Counted from the first letter of the stretch, positions 27,734 through 38,839 are shown. The stretch: 64,000 nt of DNA from Coemansia sp. RSA 487 (GCA_027577595.1 JANBRJ010000053.1:1-64000); one strand, 5' to 3'. Notes: generated from the letters alone by a model not told the origin. Numbers and translations: made by a program.

Positions 27734-30700
27734 ATGTCGTTGTTAGCATTTAGGTCGCCAAAGGCAGCCATTTCTGCAGCTGGATCAGCTGCTGTTGTGG
27801 TGTATTGTCTGCGCCAGCTGTACATCCACTCCTTGAACTTTATGCTGAGAGACCGCAGAGCCCTGTGTGGCGATGCAGAGTGGAAAGCGTCGCTTGGAAA
27901 CGACTGCTTCCGCCTTGGTTTTCTGTGGCCAGTCTTACTTCTGACTTTTGGTGGAATGGCTGCTCTTTCCTTTTTCCTCTGCTATGTGCTTCCACCCAGC
28001 GATGCAGACGGGTTTACCAGAAATGGCAGCTCTCCTTTCTCGCGTCTGTCGGTTCGAAACAAGCTTGCTCCAGTACGCCGTCCTCCCGGCCAAAAAATTA
28101 TAGTCGATAACAGGATACGCATAGGACTTTGTACCGTTCTTTTGCTTACTGTTCAGACAGCGCTGTTTTCTGTGTGGGCAAGTGCTGAAAGTGCTACAAA
28201 GGACGGCGGTATAAATGATTCTCTGTATTCTACCGCAATGCAACAGCTCTCGGCAGTTGTTTTGCTGCTTTCTGTTGTTTGTTTGGCTACGCTTTGGCGG
28301 AGCAACCGTATGGCCTATGCTGGGCTCTTTCCTTGGGTTCTTCCGGCTGCCGTTGGCTTCCAGCTTGTTTCTGGCCTGTGCGAAGTCTACGCTTCCTTTT
28401 TCACAGACAAAAGCGCCAAGGTCCCAGTCGTAGGGCCTAATGCTTCTGTGCGTTCCAACTGTTTGGCTTTTACCACCATGTTTAACTTGGCTCTTTTGGT
28501 ACTATTTTCGCTTGTTCAGTGGCGCCCAATATTCCTTCGGCCGCTTGCCAACACCCAAAGCAATTTTCTAGACTCGTCTTATACACCAGTTTCAGAGACT
28601 GGCGACGACGCTTTTGATGGTGCCACTCCTTTTGCGCATATGAACGACCAAAAGACAGGTGAGCTTGTGGATACTCCTGAGCAGAATTCCTCGTGGTTTG
28701 ACAAAATAACATTCTCCTGGCTAGATGAGCTTCTCAAGAGAGGAGCGGCAGCCAATGTCAACTATTCAGATTTATATCTTTTACAAACCGAAAACATGCC
28801 TCTAGCTAATTGGAAGCGCTACCAACGCCATCGCAAGCCTGGACGCTCTTTGTTGGTAGCACTGGCATTGGCTTTTGCTCCAGAGTTGTTTATTCAATTT
28901 ACGCTGACCATGACCCGCTGCGTCTTGCAGTTCTTTAGCCCATTCTTTCTCCAGCGCATACTTCGGTCCATTGAGGTTTCACAGGAAGATCTGCCAGCAA
29001 ACAATATCCGCAGAAAATATCTTGATGCTTTCGGACTGTTGTTTTTCACGCTACTTTCATCGGTAATATTTCACCAGGCACTGTGGATTGGGCGTCAGAT
29101 GGGCATTTGTTTGAAGGGGCTTCTTGTCGCTGAACTTTCTACGAAAACATTGTGTCGTCGTGGAAAGGGCTCGTCAGGTGAGAAAAAGAAAACAAACAAG
29201 AATAGCAATGATGACATAAAAGAGGATTCTGCTGATACTGATGGCAAAGTGATGAACATTCTTACTGTTGATTTCCAGATGGCAATACCTTTCTGCTCAT
29301 ATCTAGACAACATATACATTCCTCCTTTCACACTAACAATTGGTATTTGGTATATGTATAAAATCCTTGGGATCTCGGCGCTAATTGGCCTGATAGTTAC
29401 CGCATTATACATTCCTCTGTCAAAGATTTTGTTTGCCCGACTCAGAAGGCTAAAGGAACAGCAGAGTGCTGCCAGCGACAAGCGGGTTGCAACAATAACA
29501 GAGCTTTTGCAGGGCATCAAGGCAGTCAAACTGTTTGGGTGGGAGTCGCGTTTTCTAGAGAAAGTGGATGAGCGCCGTGAACATCAGTTGGACTACTCGT
29601 GGAAAGCATTCCTGTGGTCCACAGGCATTAAAGCAATTGCTTTTTTGAATCCAATTGTTACGCTAGCCATTATGTTTACATCGTATGTTGTTGTGTTCGG
29701 CAATACATTGAATGCTGAGGTTGCTTTTACGTCAATTGCTGTCTTTGAAATCGTTCGCACTGCTTTACTCCGCTTTCCGACTTATGTAAACGTAGGCATC
29801 AGTGGATATGTGGCTCTGAAGCGTATAGATTCGTACTTGAAGCAGCCTCAAGTTCAGGACCTTGAAGAGCGTACACCAGCACAGACGTTTGGCAATGAGT
29901 TAGGATTTGACTGCGCAGACTTGGAATGGAACAGCCCTGAAGCTACCAATGCTACAGTGAAAATTGATTCTGTTGCGACTAAAAGTACAGATTCAGCTGT
30001 TGACAGCAATCAGACAACAGAAAACACACCACTGCTAGCAAGAACATCCCAGACACAGACCATACTGTCTGCGAGATTATCAGCTACTCAAATTACGGAC
30101 CAGGAGGACGTTGCCAGGTTTTCACTAAAGGATGTTAATGTACGGTTCCCGCGTGGAGGCCTGTCAATTGTTGCTGGACCGACAGGAAGTGGGAAATCGT
30201 CTCTCCTGTCCGCGCTTGTTGGCGAGATGACTTTGGTTCGTGGGCGTGTTCTACTTCCAACCATCGACTCGAGTATGCTCGCAGATGACAATGAAAAGTA
30301 CAGAGATCTCATTGAGCTTTCAAGCGAAGGTCTTGCAATCCGCGACATTGCCTATGTTGCGCAAGAGTCGTGGCTGCGCAATGCTACTATTCGCGAAAAC
30401 ATCCTGTTTGGAGAACCGTACAACCAGGAAAGATATGAAGAGGTGCTGCGTGTATGTGCGCTGAAGCCCGATCTGCGTATCCTGGTCGCTGGCGATATGA
30501 CCGAAATCGGCGAGCGTGGAGTGACTCTTTCGGGTGGACAGAAGCAGCGGGTTGCGCTGGCGCGTGCTGTGTATTCCAGTCGCCGCATTCTTCTCATCGA
30601 CGACTGCCTGTCAGCGGTTGACTCGCACACCGGCAAACATATCCTGATGGAATGTCTGTTGAGCAAGACAAAGCTGATGCAGGGCCGAACTCGTGTTCTG

Positions 30701-33082
30701 GTAACTCATCATGTTGCAATGTGTCTTCCCTATGCTCAGTACATGGTTATGATGCACGAGGGCCGGATCACGCTAAAGGGCACACCAGCAGAGCTCAAAA
30801 ACAAGAGCACTTTATCATTTGCTCTGCTGGCAAGCCAAGGCGATAAGGTCAATTCAAACGCAGATAAGCAGAGAAATGAAGCAAGCAGCGCCAGCAAAGG
30901 CAAAGGAATAGCATCCAATATTAAGCAGGATAGCAATGATAGCACTACAAATGTTGTCAACGACACAAAGCCAGAGGATAAATACAACAAAGAGCATTTG
31001 AGAAAGCTTGCCGAGAAAAAGGGCATCGATCCAAACAGCGACCTTTCCGTGCTTCAAGGAATCCTCATCAAGGACGAAGAGCGTGAAGAGGGATATGTCA
31101 AGCTTGAGGTGTGGAAGACATTTATGCTTGCTTGTGGCAGCAAGGTGTTTTGGGGATACCTCGTCTCTATTCTCCTTGTTAGCGAGGCAATAGTCGCACT
31201 AAGGAGCTACTGGATCAAGCTCTGGGTGGCTTCAGCAGGCAGCAATACTTCCGACTTTGGCATTCTAAGCAGCTCATCATTTGCGTTGGCTTCAGCAGAA
31301 TCTCTAGCATATGCTTCAGGACACTCACTTTGGCTTTCGCCACTTGTCCCGCGGATTAACGGTCTGAATGGAGACGGAATTATGAACAGCAGCATGCTGT
31401 CGAGCCACCACTCACCCATGTACTGGCTGGGAATTTACACTCTTCTAGGCTTTATTAGCGTAGCGTGGACAGTGCTTTTGTGGTACTCGATGTTCACAGG
31501 CAGGCTCAAAATGGCACGGAAGATGCACAGACAACTTATACGCACAGTTGTACATGCCGTGCCTCGATTCTACGATTCAACACCAATTGGGCGTATAATC
31601 AATCGCTTTTCACGCGACATGGCGATTATTGACGGAAGTGCACTTGAATCTATAATGGTGTGGTTTAGAGAAATTGTTGGCGTGCTAGCAGTCTACTTTA
31701 TCGTGACTGCAGCAATTCCAGCCTTTGCCATAGCAGCCATCCTCACCATTGGCATGTTTCTTATGATTGTATTCTATTACCTAAACACATCCCGTGAGCT
31801 CCACCGCCTAGAATCAAACAGCATGTCACCTCTTCTTTCGCTGTTTGGGGAGGCTATCCAAGGCGTCACGACTATCCGTGCGTTCGGTGCCAAGCACTAC
31901 TACATCAAGGAGGCTATCAATCGCATTAATGCACACAATCGGACATACTACACTGTTTGGGCAGCCAACAGGTGGCTATCTGTACGAGTTGATGCTGCAA
32001 GCTCCATGGTATCGGCTACAGCAGCAGTGTTCATTCTTTTCAACCTCGACTGGATTGATGCTGGTATGGCTGGGTTCATTCTATCATATGCAATGTCGTT
32101 CTCTGAAAATATGCTCTGGGTAATTAGGGATTACAGTTACAACGAGATGAACATGAACGCAGTTGAACGCATAATGCAATACCTAAAGGTTGAACAGGAG
32201 GCAGCACTGGAATCAGATCCCGAGGATAGGCCGCCTGCAGTTTGGCCAAGAAAGGGCGATGTGCAGATTGAGGGTCTGGTTGTGGAGTACGTTCCGGGTG
32301 TTCCTGTATTGCACGACATTTCACTTTCGGCAAAGCATAGCGAGAAGATTGGTGTTGTTGGACGCACAGGCGCTGGAAAGAGCACAATGTCTCTAGCATT
32401 GTTGCGATTTATCGAGGCAAGCAAGGGACGTATTGTTTTGGATGGTGTTGACATTTCAAAGATCGGACTGGAAGATCTCCGCCGCAATGTCACAATTATT
32501 CCGCAGGATCCGGTACTGTTCAATGGCACAATCCGCTTCAACCTGGATCCGTTTGACGAGCATCCTGACGAGCTTTTGTGGGACGCCTTGAAGCGCACTC
32601 ATCTGGTGCGTGAGCGTGGAAGCCAGACAACCAGCACCGCAGCTAGCATTACTGAAGGAACCAGCGATGAAGCGCCAATGCTTGAGCGCATGGCTGGAAT
32701 ATTCACCAGTCTGGATGCAGAGATCAAGGCAAATGGGCAGAATCTGTCTTTGGGTCAACGACAGCTTGTGGCACTGGCGCGTGCGCTCGTCAGAAGATCC
32801 AAGCTGATCATCATGGATGAAGCAACAGCATCGGTTGACTTTGACACGGACAACAGGATCCAGCGCACGATCCGCGGACCAGAGTTTGCAAACTCGACAC
32901 TGTTTTGCATAGCACATCGCCTACGCACAATCATTGACTATGACCGGGTTCTGGTTTTGGACAAGGGCAGGATCGCAGAATTCGACACACCTTACAACCT
33001 GCTTCAAAATGATAACGGGATATTCAAGAGCATGTGCGAAAAGTCTGGCGAGTATGAACATTTGCTTGCCAGTGCTGAATAG
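27734..33082 (+). CDS. Full-length ABCC (MRP-type) ABC transporter
   Basis: 1782 residues, single exon, with the long ABCC layout: an N-terminal TMD0 of about five helices (1-270), a linker, TMD1 (about 370-720), NBD1, TMD2 (about 1125-1470) and NBD2. NBD1 has Walker A 'GPTGSGKSSLLS' (about 815), signature 'LSGGQKQR' (about 931) and Walker B 'ILLIDD', where the position after the Walker B Asp is Asp in place of Glu, the usual ABCC asymmetry. NBD2 has Walker A 'GRTGAGKSTMS' (about 1543), signature 'LSLGQRQL' (about 1670) and Walker B 'LIIMDEATASVD' with the catalytic Glu. An acidic/basic insert interrupts TMD1 (about 475-500), and NBD2 carries a Ser/Thr-rich insert before its signature. Family role: vacuolar or plasma-membrane export of glutathione conjugates, bile acids or metal-thiol complexes. 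The substrate cannot be told. A decayed relative lies at 59-63.5 kb. Confidence 0.93.
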   Translation: MSLLAFRSPKAAISAAGSAAVVVYCLRQLYIHSLNFMLRDRRALCGDAEWKASLGNDCFRLGFLWPVLLLTFGGMAALSFFLCYVLPPSDADGFTRNGSSPFSRLSVRNKLAPVRRPPGQKIIVDNRIRIGLCTVLLLTVQTALFSVWASAESATKDGGINDSLYSTAMQQLSAVVLLLSVVCLATLWRSNRMAYAGLFPWVLPAAVGFQLVSGLCEVYASFFTDKSAKVPVVGPNASVRSNCLAFTTMFNLALLVLFSLVQWRPIFLRPLANTQSNFLDSSYTPVSETGDDAFDGATPFAHMNDQKTGELVDTPEQNSSWFDKITFSWLDELLKRGAAANVNYSDLYLLQTENMPLANWKRYQRHRKPGRSLLVALALAFAPELFIQFTLTMTRCVLQFFSPFFLQRILRSIEVSQEDLPANNIRRKYLDAFGLLFFTLLSSVIFHQALWIGRQMGICLKGLLVAELSTKTLCRRGKGSSGEKKKTNKNSNDDIKEDSADTDGKVMNILTVDFQMAIPFCSYLDNIYIPPFTLTIGIWYMYKILGISALIGLIVTALYIPLSKILFARLRRLKEQQSAASDKRVATITELLQGIKAVKLFGWESRFLEKVDERREHQLDYSWKAFLWSTGIKAIAFLNPIVTLAIMFTSYVVVFGNTLNAEVAFTSIAVFEIVRTALLRFPTYVNVGISGYVALKRIDSYLKQPQVQDLEERTPAQTFGNELGFDCADLEWNSPEATNATVKIDSVATKSTDSAVDSNQTTENTPLLARTSQTQTILSARLSATQITDQEDVARFSLKDVNVRFPRGGLSIVAGPTGSGKSSLLSALVGEMTLVRGRVLLPTIDSSMLADDNEKYRDLIELSSEGLAIRDIAYVAQESWLRNATIRENILFGEPYNQERYEEVLRVCALKPDLRILVAGDMTEIGERGVTLSGGQKQRVALARAVYSSRRILLIDDCLSAVDSHTGKHILMECLLSKTKLMQGRTRVLVTHHVAMCLPYAQYMVMMHEGRITLKGTPAELKNKSTLSFALLASQGDKVNSNADKQRNEASSASKGKGIASNIKQDSNDSTTNVVNDTKPEDKYNKEHLRKLAEKKGIDPNSDLSVLQGILIKDEEREEGYVKLEVWKTFMLACGSKVFWGYLVSILLVSEAIVALRSYWIKLWVASAGSNTSDFGILSSSSFALASAESLAYASGHSLWLSPLVPRINGLNGDGIMNSSMLSSHHSPMYWLGIYTLLGFISVAWTVLLWYSMFTGRLKMARKMHRQLIRTVVHAVPRFYDSTPIGRIINRFSRDMAIIDGSALESIMVWFREIVGVLAVYFIVTAAIPAFAIAAILTIGMFLMIVFYYLNTSRELHRLESNSMSPLLSLFGEAIQGVTTIRAFGAKHYYIKEAINRINAHNRTYYTVWAANRWLSVRVDAASSMVSATAAVFILFNLDWIDAGMAGFILSYAMSFSENMLWVIRDYSYNEMNMNAVERIMQYLKVEQEAALESDPEDRPPAVWPRKGDVQIEGLVVEYVPGVPVLHDISLSAKHSEKIGVVGRTGAGKSTMSLALLRFIEASKGRIVLDGVDISKIGLEDLRRNVTIIPQDPVLFNGTIRFNLDPFDEHPDELLWDALKRTHLVRERGSQTTSTAASITEGTSDEAPMLERMAGIFTSLDAEIKANGQNLSLGQRQLVALARALVRRSKLIIMDEATASVDFDTDNRIQRTIRGPEFANSTLFCIAHRLRTIIDYDRVLVLDKGRIAEFDTPYNLLQNDNGIFKSMCEKSGEYEHLLASAE

Positions 33083-33517
33083 AATATTAGGAATAATGTC
33101 TAGTTTATATTTCAGATCATGTTCTAAATAATTTGCAACCTCTCTTTGCCTTCAAATGTTGTTCTTATTCATAATTTCTGCCAAAAAATACACAATAGAA
33201 CTAAAATATTGGTGTTTCAACGCAGGGTAGGAGGAGCTGCAAGCCACAGGAGTGGGACTAAAGTTGCTCTGATTTGCACAGTTTTTTAACATCAGCTGGA
33301 CCGATTTTAAACCCCTTCAAAATATCCTCATCCCATGCTCTGTCTGAGCAACTCGTTTTCAATGCTCTTTCTTTTGGATTTTTCAATTCCGTAATTTCCA
33401 ATTCATACCTTTTTTTTGCATTACTCTATTCGTGTATTGTCAGCGCATAAAAGAAAGAAAAGGGGGTGTCGTCGACGTTATTCGAAACACGACCACTATA
33501 CTTTAATCACCTCAGAA
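33083..33517. other. Intergenic, ABCC 3' end to RRM-WD40 gene
   Basis: About 435 bases, AT-rich, pyrimidine-rich just before the next gene. A 'TTGTCAG' near 33434-33440 could be a leader-intron acceptor. No other feature seen. Confidence 0.35.
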
Positions 33518-35713
33518 ATGGATGAAATATGGCTTAATTTAAGAGGCATTCCACATGAAATACGTGCAGGAGATTATTCACATAGAGCACGAAGTAACCA
33601 TGAAAAGCAAGTCAAGAAAATAAAGCGCTTGACAAGTGGAAAGAGCGTGATCATAGAACCGCGTTTGGTAAGCAAAACAAAGGATGAGTGGTGTATATTA
33701 TTCGATAGCCTGGCAGAGGCAAAGCGCATGCTTAAGTACAAAAATTACACAACGATAGATAGGTCGACTGTGAGCCTTAGTATGACCCCAGAGGATCTGG
33801 TGCGATATAAACATATCATTATTAAAGGTATTTCTGTTAGAGAAGACACTGAGGAACTGCTGTTTCAACACTGCAAGCGTTACGGGATGGTTTGCGGAAT
33901 CAAGATTGAAAGAGACGTTGCCAGTGTCTGGTTTGAAACAGAGGAAGCGGCTACGAGTGCGCTCAACAACTTAGGTAATAGCGAGTTGTATCTTGGCGTA
34001 CCTCTTGAGCATGCTGCTGGTTCGACAAATGATGCACCCAAGAATGCACCTATAGAGGTTATCGTGCTTGACGATAGGGATGATCGCAGCGGTGATAACG
34101 ACTCTGTGCAGATGATAAGCAACGACAGTGATAGCGAGAGCAGCATGATATCAGTCGATATGCTACGACCATCTGATCCGTTCACAGCGTTTGCCATGTC
34201 AATGAACATGGCCACGTCGCTGGGTGGTTCTCTCGAACACAACACTTCTAACAGCATAGAAAGTGGCGAATCGCATGTACAAACAATCTCGCAGCGCCAA
34301 AAGGGAAATGTCGCTCGAAAATCAACGGGAGGACGACCTCCAGCACCCAGGCTGTGGTCGACTACAAACAAGAGTCAGCCAAAGAAGCTTTGCAGCAGCT
34401 CTAGCAATGATCATCATTACAGTTTTGCAGAAAGTGAAACAAACTCAAATGGTCCCCGAATGCAAGAGTCATGCTCTGGTGAAAGCGAATATGGCGGTTT
34501 GGAGGTTGATTCCTTGATCCCAGATTTCTTCAAGATGGAGCTATGGCGGGCCAAAGCACCGTTTATTTACAGCTTTTTATACCGCCAGCTACCTGGCGCT
34601 AGTGCAATAGATAAAGGGCGACATTGCCTGTCGATGGCTTGGAAGCCCGGAGCCTCAGCTAATATGCTGGATCTCTATGTATCGCAAGGCAACCAGCCAG
34701 CCGTGGATACAATCAGGGCTTGGGGCAAGGATTACAACTCCAACACTAGAGCAAAGTCCGAGATCGCAATGACCAGCTTCCAGCTACCTGCGCGTGGAGC
34801 GCTGGCCAACGTTTGTTCTCTGCTTAACGCATTCAGTTCGAAGGAAGCCGGCACTATGCATAAGAACCGCCAGCACGATGACAACGAGTTTGCGGTTAGC
34901 ACACTTAAACTCTACGACCATGGCCGTATTCTGTTTGGATGCGGCACAAGCAGTATTATTGTCTGGGACACTAATGGCATCAAGCACAAGGAATCGCTGA
35001 TGGTACTTGCAGATGTCGATGGCGTGTATGATGTAGGTCGAGACTACGTTGTTGCAAACTCCACCAAGGGTGAGATGGGTGTGTGGAGATCGGGATCGCG
35101 TAACTACATGTGGCGCTATAACGACACACGCAAATTTAAAACATCGTCGGGCTCTGAAACAAACACAACACCAGTCATCACTGCCCTGCAAGTTGATACG
35201 AACGACAGTGGCGCATTTGTTGGTGAGATATCTGGCCGTGTGTCGCATAGCGACTTCCGTGCACCACATATATGTAGGCTTTCGCCAAACATTTGCGCCG
35301 GCGCGCCTCGGAGTTTTGCGAATGCCGGCAAGTACGGGCTTCTTGTAGGCACGAACAGCGGATATTTGGCCCTGTTTGACACACGGTATATACATTCATC
35401 GCCAGCCAAGCTCAGCATGGTCAAAAAATTCGCCGTACCTGAATCATCTTCGATAAATCGGATTCGAGTGTGTCCACATGATCCAGATGTGTTTGCCTGT
35501 TCTATTGATCGCAATGTGTATATCTATCGCAAGGAGGCAGACAAGGGAAATTCAATGCCGCTTTTCTGTCACCATGCACACCAGTCTCATGTTGTTGATT
35601 TTGACTGGCATCCTAGTTGGGAATACAAGTACACGATTGGGTCAGCGGAATCTGGCGAGAGACTTGATTCAGGGGAAATCCAGATCTGGGAGCCGTCCAG
35701 TATTGTTCTCTAG
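33518..35713 (+). CDS. RRM and WD40-repeat protein of unknown function
   Basis: 731 residues from the first in-frame ATG (33518). The N-terminal part looks like two RRM-type folds: 'DEWCILFDSLAEAKRMLKY' ends the first, and 'YKHIIIKGISVREDTEELL' to 'VASVWFETEEAATSALNNLG' forms the second, with the beta-1 and beta-3 positions recognisable but weak aromatic RNP residues. An acidic then Ser-rich linker follows (about 190-360). The C-terminal ~340 residues read as diverged WD40 blades ('FAVSTLKLYDHGRILFGCG', 'IIVWDTNGI', 'YGLLVGTNSGYLALFDTRY', 'DPDVFACSIDRNVYIY', 'VVDFDWHPSW' and 'EIQIWEP'). I do not recognise the family. An RNA-binding adaptor is the plainest guess. It is convergent with the ethanolamine kinase gene. 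Confidence 0.7.
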   Translation: MDEIWLNLRGIPHEIRAGDYSHRARSNHEKQVKKIKRLTSGKSVIIEPRLVSKTKDEWCILFDSLAEAKRMLKYKNYTTIDRSTVSLSMTPEDLVRYKHIIIKGISVREDTEELLFQHCKRYGMVCGIKIERDVASVWFETEEAATSALNNLGNSELYLGVPLEHAAGSTNDAPKNAPIEVIVLDDRDDRSGDNDSVQMISNDSDSESSMISVDMLRPSDPFTAFAMSMNMATSLGGSLEHNTSNSIESGESHVQTISQRQKGNVARKSTGGRPPAPRLWSTTNKSQPKKLCSSSSNDHHYSFAESETNSNGPRMQESCSGESEYGGLEVDSLIPDFFKMELWRAKAPFIYSFLYRQLPGASAIDKGRHCLSMAWKPGASANMLDLYVSQGNQPAVDTIRAWGKDYNSNTRAKSEIAMTSFQLPARGALANVCSLLNAFSSKEAGTMHKNRQHDDNEFAVSTLKLYDHGRILFGCGTSSIIVWDTNGIKHKESLMVLADVDGVYDVGRDYVVANSTKGEMGVWRSGSRNYMWRYNDTRKFKTSSGSETNTTPVITALQVDTNDSGAFVGEISGRVSHSDFRAPHICRLSPNICAGAPRSFANAGKYGLLVGTNSGYLALFDTRYIHSSPAKLSMVKKFAVPESSSINRIRVCPHDPDVFACSIDRNVYIYRKEADKGNSMPLFCHHAHQSHVVDFDWHPSWEYKYTIGSAESGERLDSGEIQIWEPSSIVL

Positions 35714-35890
35714 TAAATATCCATTTGACAACATATTTGCATTATACTTCACCAAACAGGGTAATTCAAAAGAAGCCTTATTAAAACAGTACTTGTTGTA
35801 AATGCAGAAATGCAGAATGCATAAAGCGAGACTTGTAAAAAGATCTCTTGCTAAAAGTGTGGTGCTACCATTTTGTGGTCTTGCACAAGC

Positions 35891-37227
35891 CTAAGCCAAA
35901 AGCTGACTTTTGATTTTGTAGTACTGCTCAAACCTCATCTTCGCATACTCCATATAGTCAAAGTCGATATCGGAAATAGCAGCCTGAATAAGGCCCCAGA
36001 TTCCCCAGTAGAAGTGGGATGCAAGCTGGAAGAAGCTGACCTCTTTGTACAGCGCCTCCAAGGCTGCCTCGCCCGAGTCTTGGCCAAGGGTATCCAGGTA
36101 GATTTTGAACCACTTCAGCTGGGTCTCTTTGGTCGGGTACCTGGTGTAGTCGCATTCAAAACCAGCATACTCGTTGAAATGGTTGGCGATATCAAAAGCC
36201 CGGTGGTTGTACATTCCATACTCGTAGTCAATGAAAAAGACCTGGTCCTTGGATTCTGACATAATGATGTTTCCCGAGAGCAAGTCATTGTGCGCAAAAA
36301 CCACGGGCGAGTTGAGCTTGGTCAAAAGAGAATCAAGCTCTGCTAATTCAGAGGATAATTTTTCCATTGAAAAGTAACTACGGAAGGTATCGTTTGCCTT
36401 GGGATCCTTGTAGCTTTTCGGGATGTCCCGCATCCATCGCCGCAGTGTTGGGAAAAGTTGTGGCGCGTTGCTGCCTGGGAGGCTGATCTGGCTCCATTCG
36501 GCCAGCTTCTGGGCAATCAGAGGCGCCCAGAGCTCGTTGCCCATTTCCTCAGGCTTGGCGACGGTTCCTGGGATAAACCCGTACATCAGGCCGTTGTCGA
36601 AGCGCGCATAAACCGGTGGACACATTCCAATGCGGGCGAGTCCAATCATATTCTATATCCAGGAACAAAAAAAGGCACGAGACGTCGCGATTAGAGTGAT
36701 AGAACAGGAAAAATTATGCAAAACAAAATTGGGTCACATGTGCAGGATTTAGCCTCGCATTTTACAAAATAGAACCAGTTTCATTATATTGCTTGCTCGC
36801 GCTAATTATCCGAGCAGGCATATCACAGCAATACAGACACTTGAGCCAGATGCAAGAGGAAAGAGGTATGGTCACTGCAGTGGATTTGTTGCAAGATGGT
36901 AAAATGCTAGTGTCTCTTTGAACAACTTACCAAAAGCTCAGAATTTCTGTCGATAATGAAATCGGTGTTTTTGCCATATGCACGGATAAGCACGGTTGTA
37001 TCTTTAGTTTTGTTGATGCACATAACAAGCTTGTTGGTAATGCCTTCTTTGCATTCCTTGAGGTTGATGTCGTCTTCCTTCCATGTCTCGAAAACCTGCA
37101 GCAGAAGCGTTCTTGCGTCTTCAAACAATGCACTGTCACGGACAGTCGTTGCTACACGAGGGATGGCTTGAATAAGGGCTGCCGAGTCAGGGTCGCTAGT
37201 AGTTCCAGAAAGCTGACTGTTGGTCAT
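35891..37227 (-). CDS. Ethanolamine kinase
   Basis: Proposed exons on the minus strand: 37227-36931 (99 codons) and 36652-35891, with a 278-nt intron 36930-36653 (donor GTAAGT, acceptor TAG). The join reads 'DRNSELL|NMIGLARIGMCPPVYARFDNGLMYGF', which restores the typical kinase N-lobe, for a 352-residue protein. Diagnostic blocks: 'AYGKNTDFIIDR' (N-lobe), Brenner-type catalytic loop 'VVFAHNDLLSGNIIM' and 'VFFIDYEYGMYNHRAFDIANHFNEYAGF', where the Asp of 'IDYEY' binds metal. The pattern fits ethanolamine kinase better than choline kinase, but dual activity is possible. Role: the first step of the CDP-ethanolamine branch of phosphatidylethanolamine synthesis, in the cytosol. Confidence 0.9.
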
Positions 37228-37679
37228 TTGAACAAAAAGAGTAAAGTTGGTTAAAGTGTCTTGATGTTGTGGATAAAACAAAAAGAGGTTTGTTGGCCTA
37301 CACTTTACGAAAAGAGCAATTTGAAAAAAAATGGAAAGAAAGGAAAAGGGGGGAAGAAAGGAGCGGCGTTTGCCAGATGGTTTTTTATACCAAGAAATGG
37401 ACATTCCTCCAGCTCCCTGGAAATGAAACAGCTGTTCAAAGTCCAAGATTTCCAAGTCTCCAACCCGTCCTCTCATTAACATATGCCATCCTTTTTCTTG
37501 CCCAGTATAGCAAAAGAAAATACTGTGACTTGCTTTCTTACGACTGTTTTCTTTTACAGAACTTGAAAAGAAAGAAAACCACATGGCGTTTTATATTTTA
37601 GCTAAAAGGAAAATAGAAATTACTTCGAGAAGAAATAGGGACCCTCAAAAGCAAAGCACTATCCGCGATCACTCTAGGC
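37228..37679. other. Intergenic, ethanolamine kinase promoter and eIF3i 3' end
   Basis: About 450 bases, purine-rich on the plus strand (37270-37370). No further gene seen. Confidence 0.4.
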
Positions 37680-38839
37680 TCAGTAATCATACTTGAACTT
37701 GAAGTAGTCGGGGTCAAAGTGATGCAGGCGAACATAACCGTCCTCACCACCCGAGGCAAAGCCTCTACCGTCAGGAATCACTGCAAGAGTGTTGATCGGA
37801 CCAAAATGGCCCCTGGAGCGGCCGACCTCGTCTTCAAACACCTTGTGGTAGAACCGGGACTCGAATTTGCCCTGGCGAGACGACGTGGTTGTCACCTCGC
37901 TTGCAGCCTGACCACCGCCAAGAATAACCAGATCCTGGGTTGGCGTCATAGCCGCAGTATTGATGCCGGTGTCAGCCTTGTACAGCTTGAGCGGGTTGAG
38001 CGTGCTGGTCTCAAACAGGCGAGCTGTCTTGTCCTTGCTGCTGGTGATGAAATAGGTGCCGTCCTTCCACATCTGCAAATCTGTGATAGTGGCCTCGTGC
38101 GCCGTGGTGTGGTTGACAACCTTCTCGTACTTCCAGTCGTACAGGGTTAGGCTTCCGTCCTCGTGTCCTGCGACGATGTGCTTGTCCAGATATCCCCATG
38201 CGGCGACAGTCGCCTTGACTGGCGATGGCCAGAGAACCGCCACAGGCTCGTCACTCTGCTCCGGTGTGCTGCTGTCGATCTGGAACACATAGATGGCGCA
38301 CTTGTGGCCCATACGCTCCTCGGTAACCATCAGCACGAAGCGGTCGTCATGCGAAAACTCCACGCGCTTCACGGCAGTCGGGAACTCCCACGTATGCAGC
38401 ATCCTACCGGTCTCTGCATGCCACAGCCGCGCTGTGTTGTCGGCCGATCCGGTGATCACAAGTGTGCTGTTCTTGTTGCAGTCAATCGACCACAGCGAAC
38501 CCTGGTGCCCAGTGAAGGTTCCAATGCGTTCGCCGTTATGCGAGTACCACAAACTGGCAACCTTGTCCTTTGCTGCCGTCATCAAAAGGTCGCCATCGGC
38601 GTTAAACTTGATCTGCGTCAGCGGACGTGTGTGGCCCTGGAGAAGAATGGGTATCTACATGAGTTTTTTCTTGGAGAAAAACAGTGCATGAATGGATTTA
38701 GAGCCGGATTATGCATTTAAATTAGGTAATTGTTTATACTGATGCAAGCGCCAATTGAATGTTTGGTAGGACAGCGGTGAATCCAGCAAACAATCTGTCT
38801 GCCAGACTTTGCTGAGAGAGTGGGGAGGGAAATTACCAT
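37680..38839 (-). CDS. TIF34: Eukaryotic translation initiation factor 3 subunit I (eIF3i/TIF34)
   Basis: WD40 protein. Exon 2 (38654-37680) starts 'IPILLQGHTRPLTQIKFNADGDLLMTAAKD', matching the N-terminus of eIF3i ('MxPIxLxGHxRxxTQ'), but is preceded directly by an in-frame TAG, which is the intron acceptor. The nearest donor upstream is at 38836 (GTAATT) immediately after an ATG at 38839-38837, so the first coding exon is apparently just the start codon. Intron 38836-38655 is 182 nt, and the product is 325 residues, the same as human eIF3i. Seven blades are visible, including 'SGxDNTARLWHAETG' and 'SSKDKTARLFETSTL'-type repeats, and the closing 'GHFGPINTLAVIPDGRGFASGGEDGYVRLHHFD' block. Role: scaffold subunit of eIF3, next to eIF3b and eIF3g. 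An alternative first exon further upstream is possible. Confidence 0.9.
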
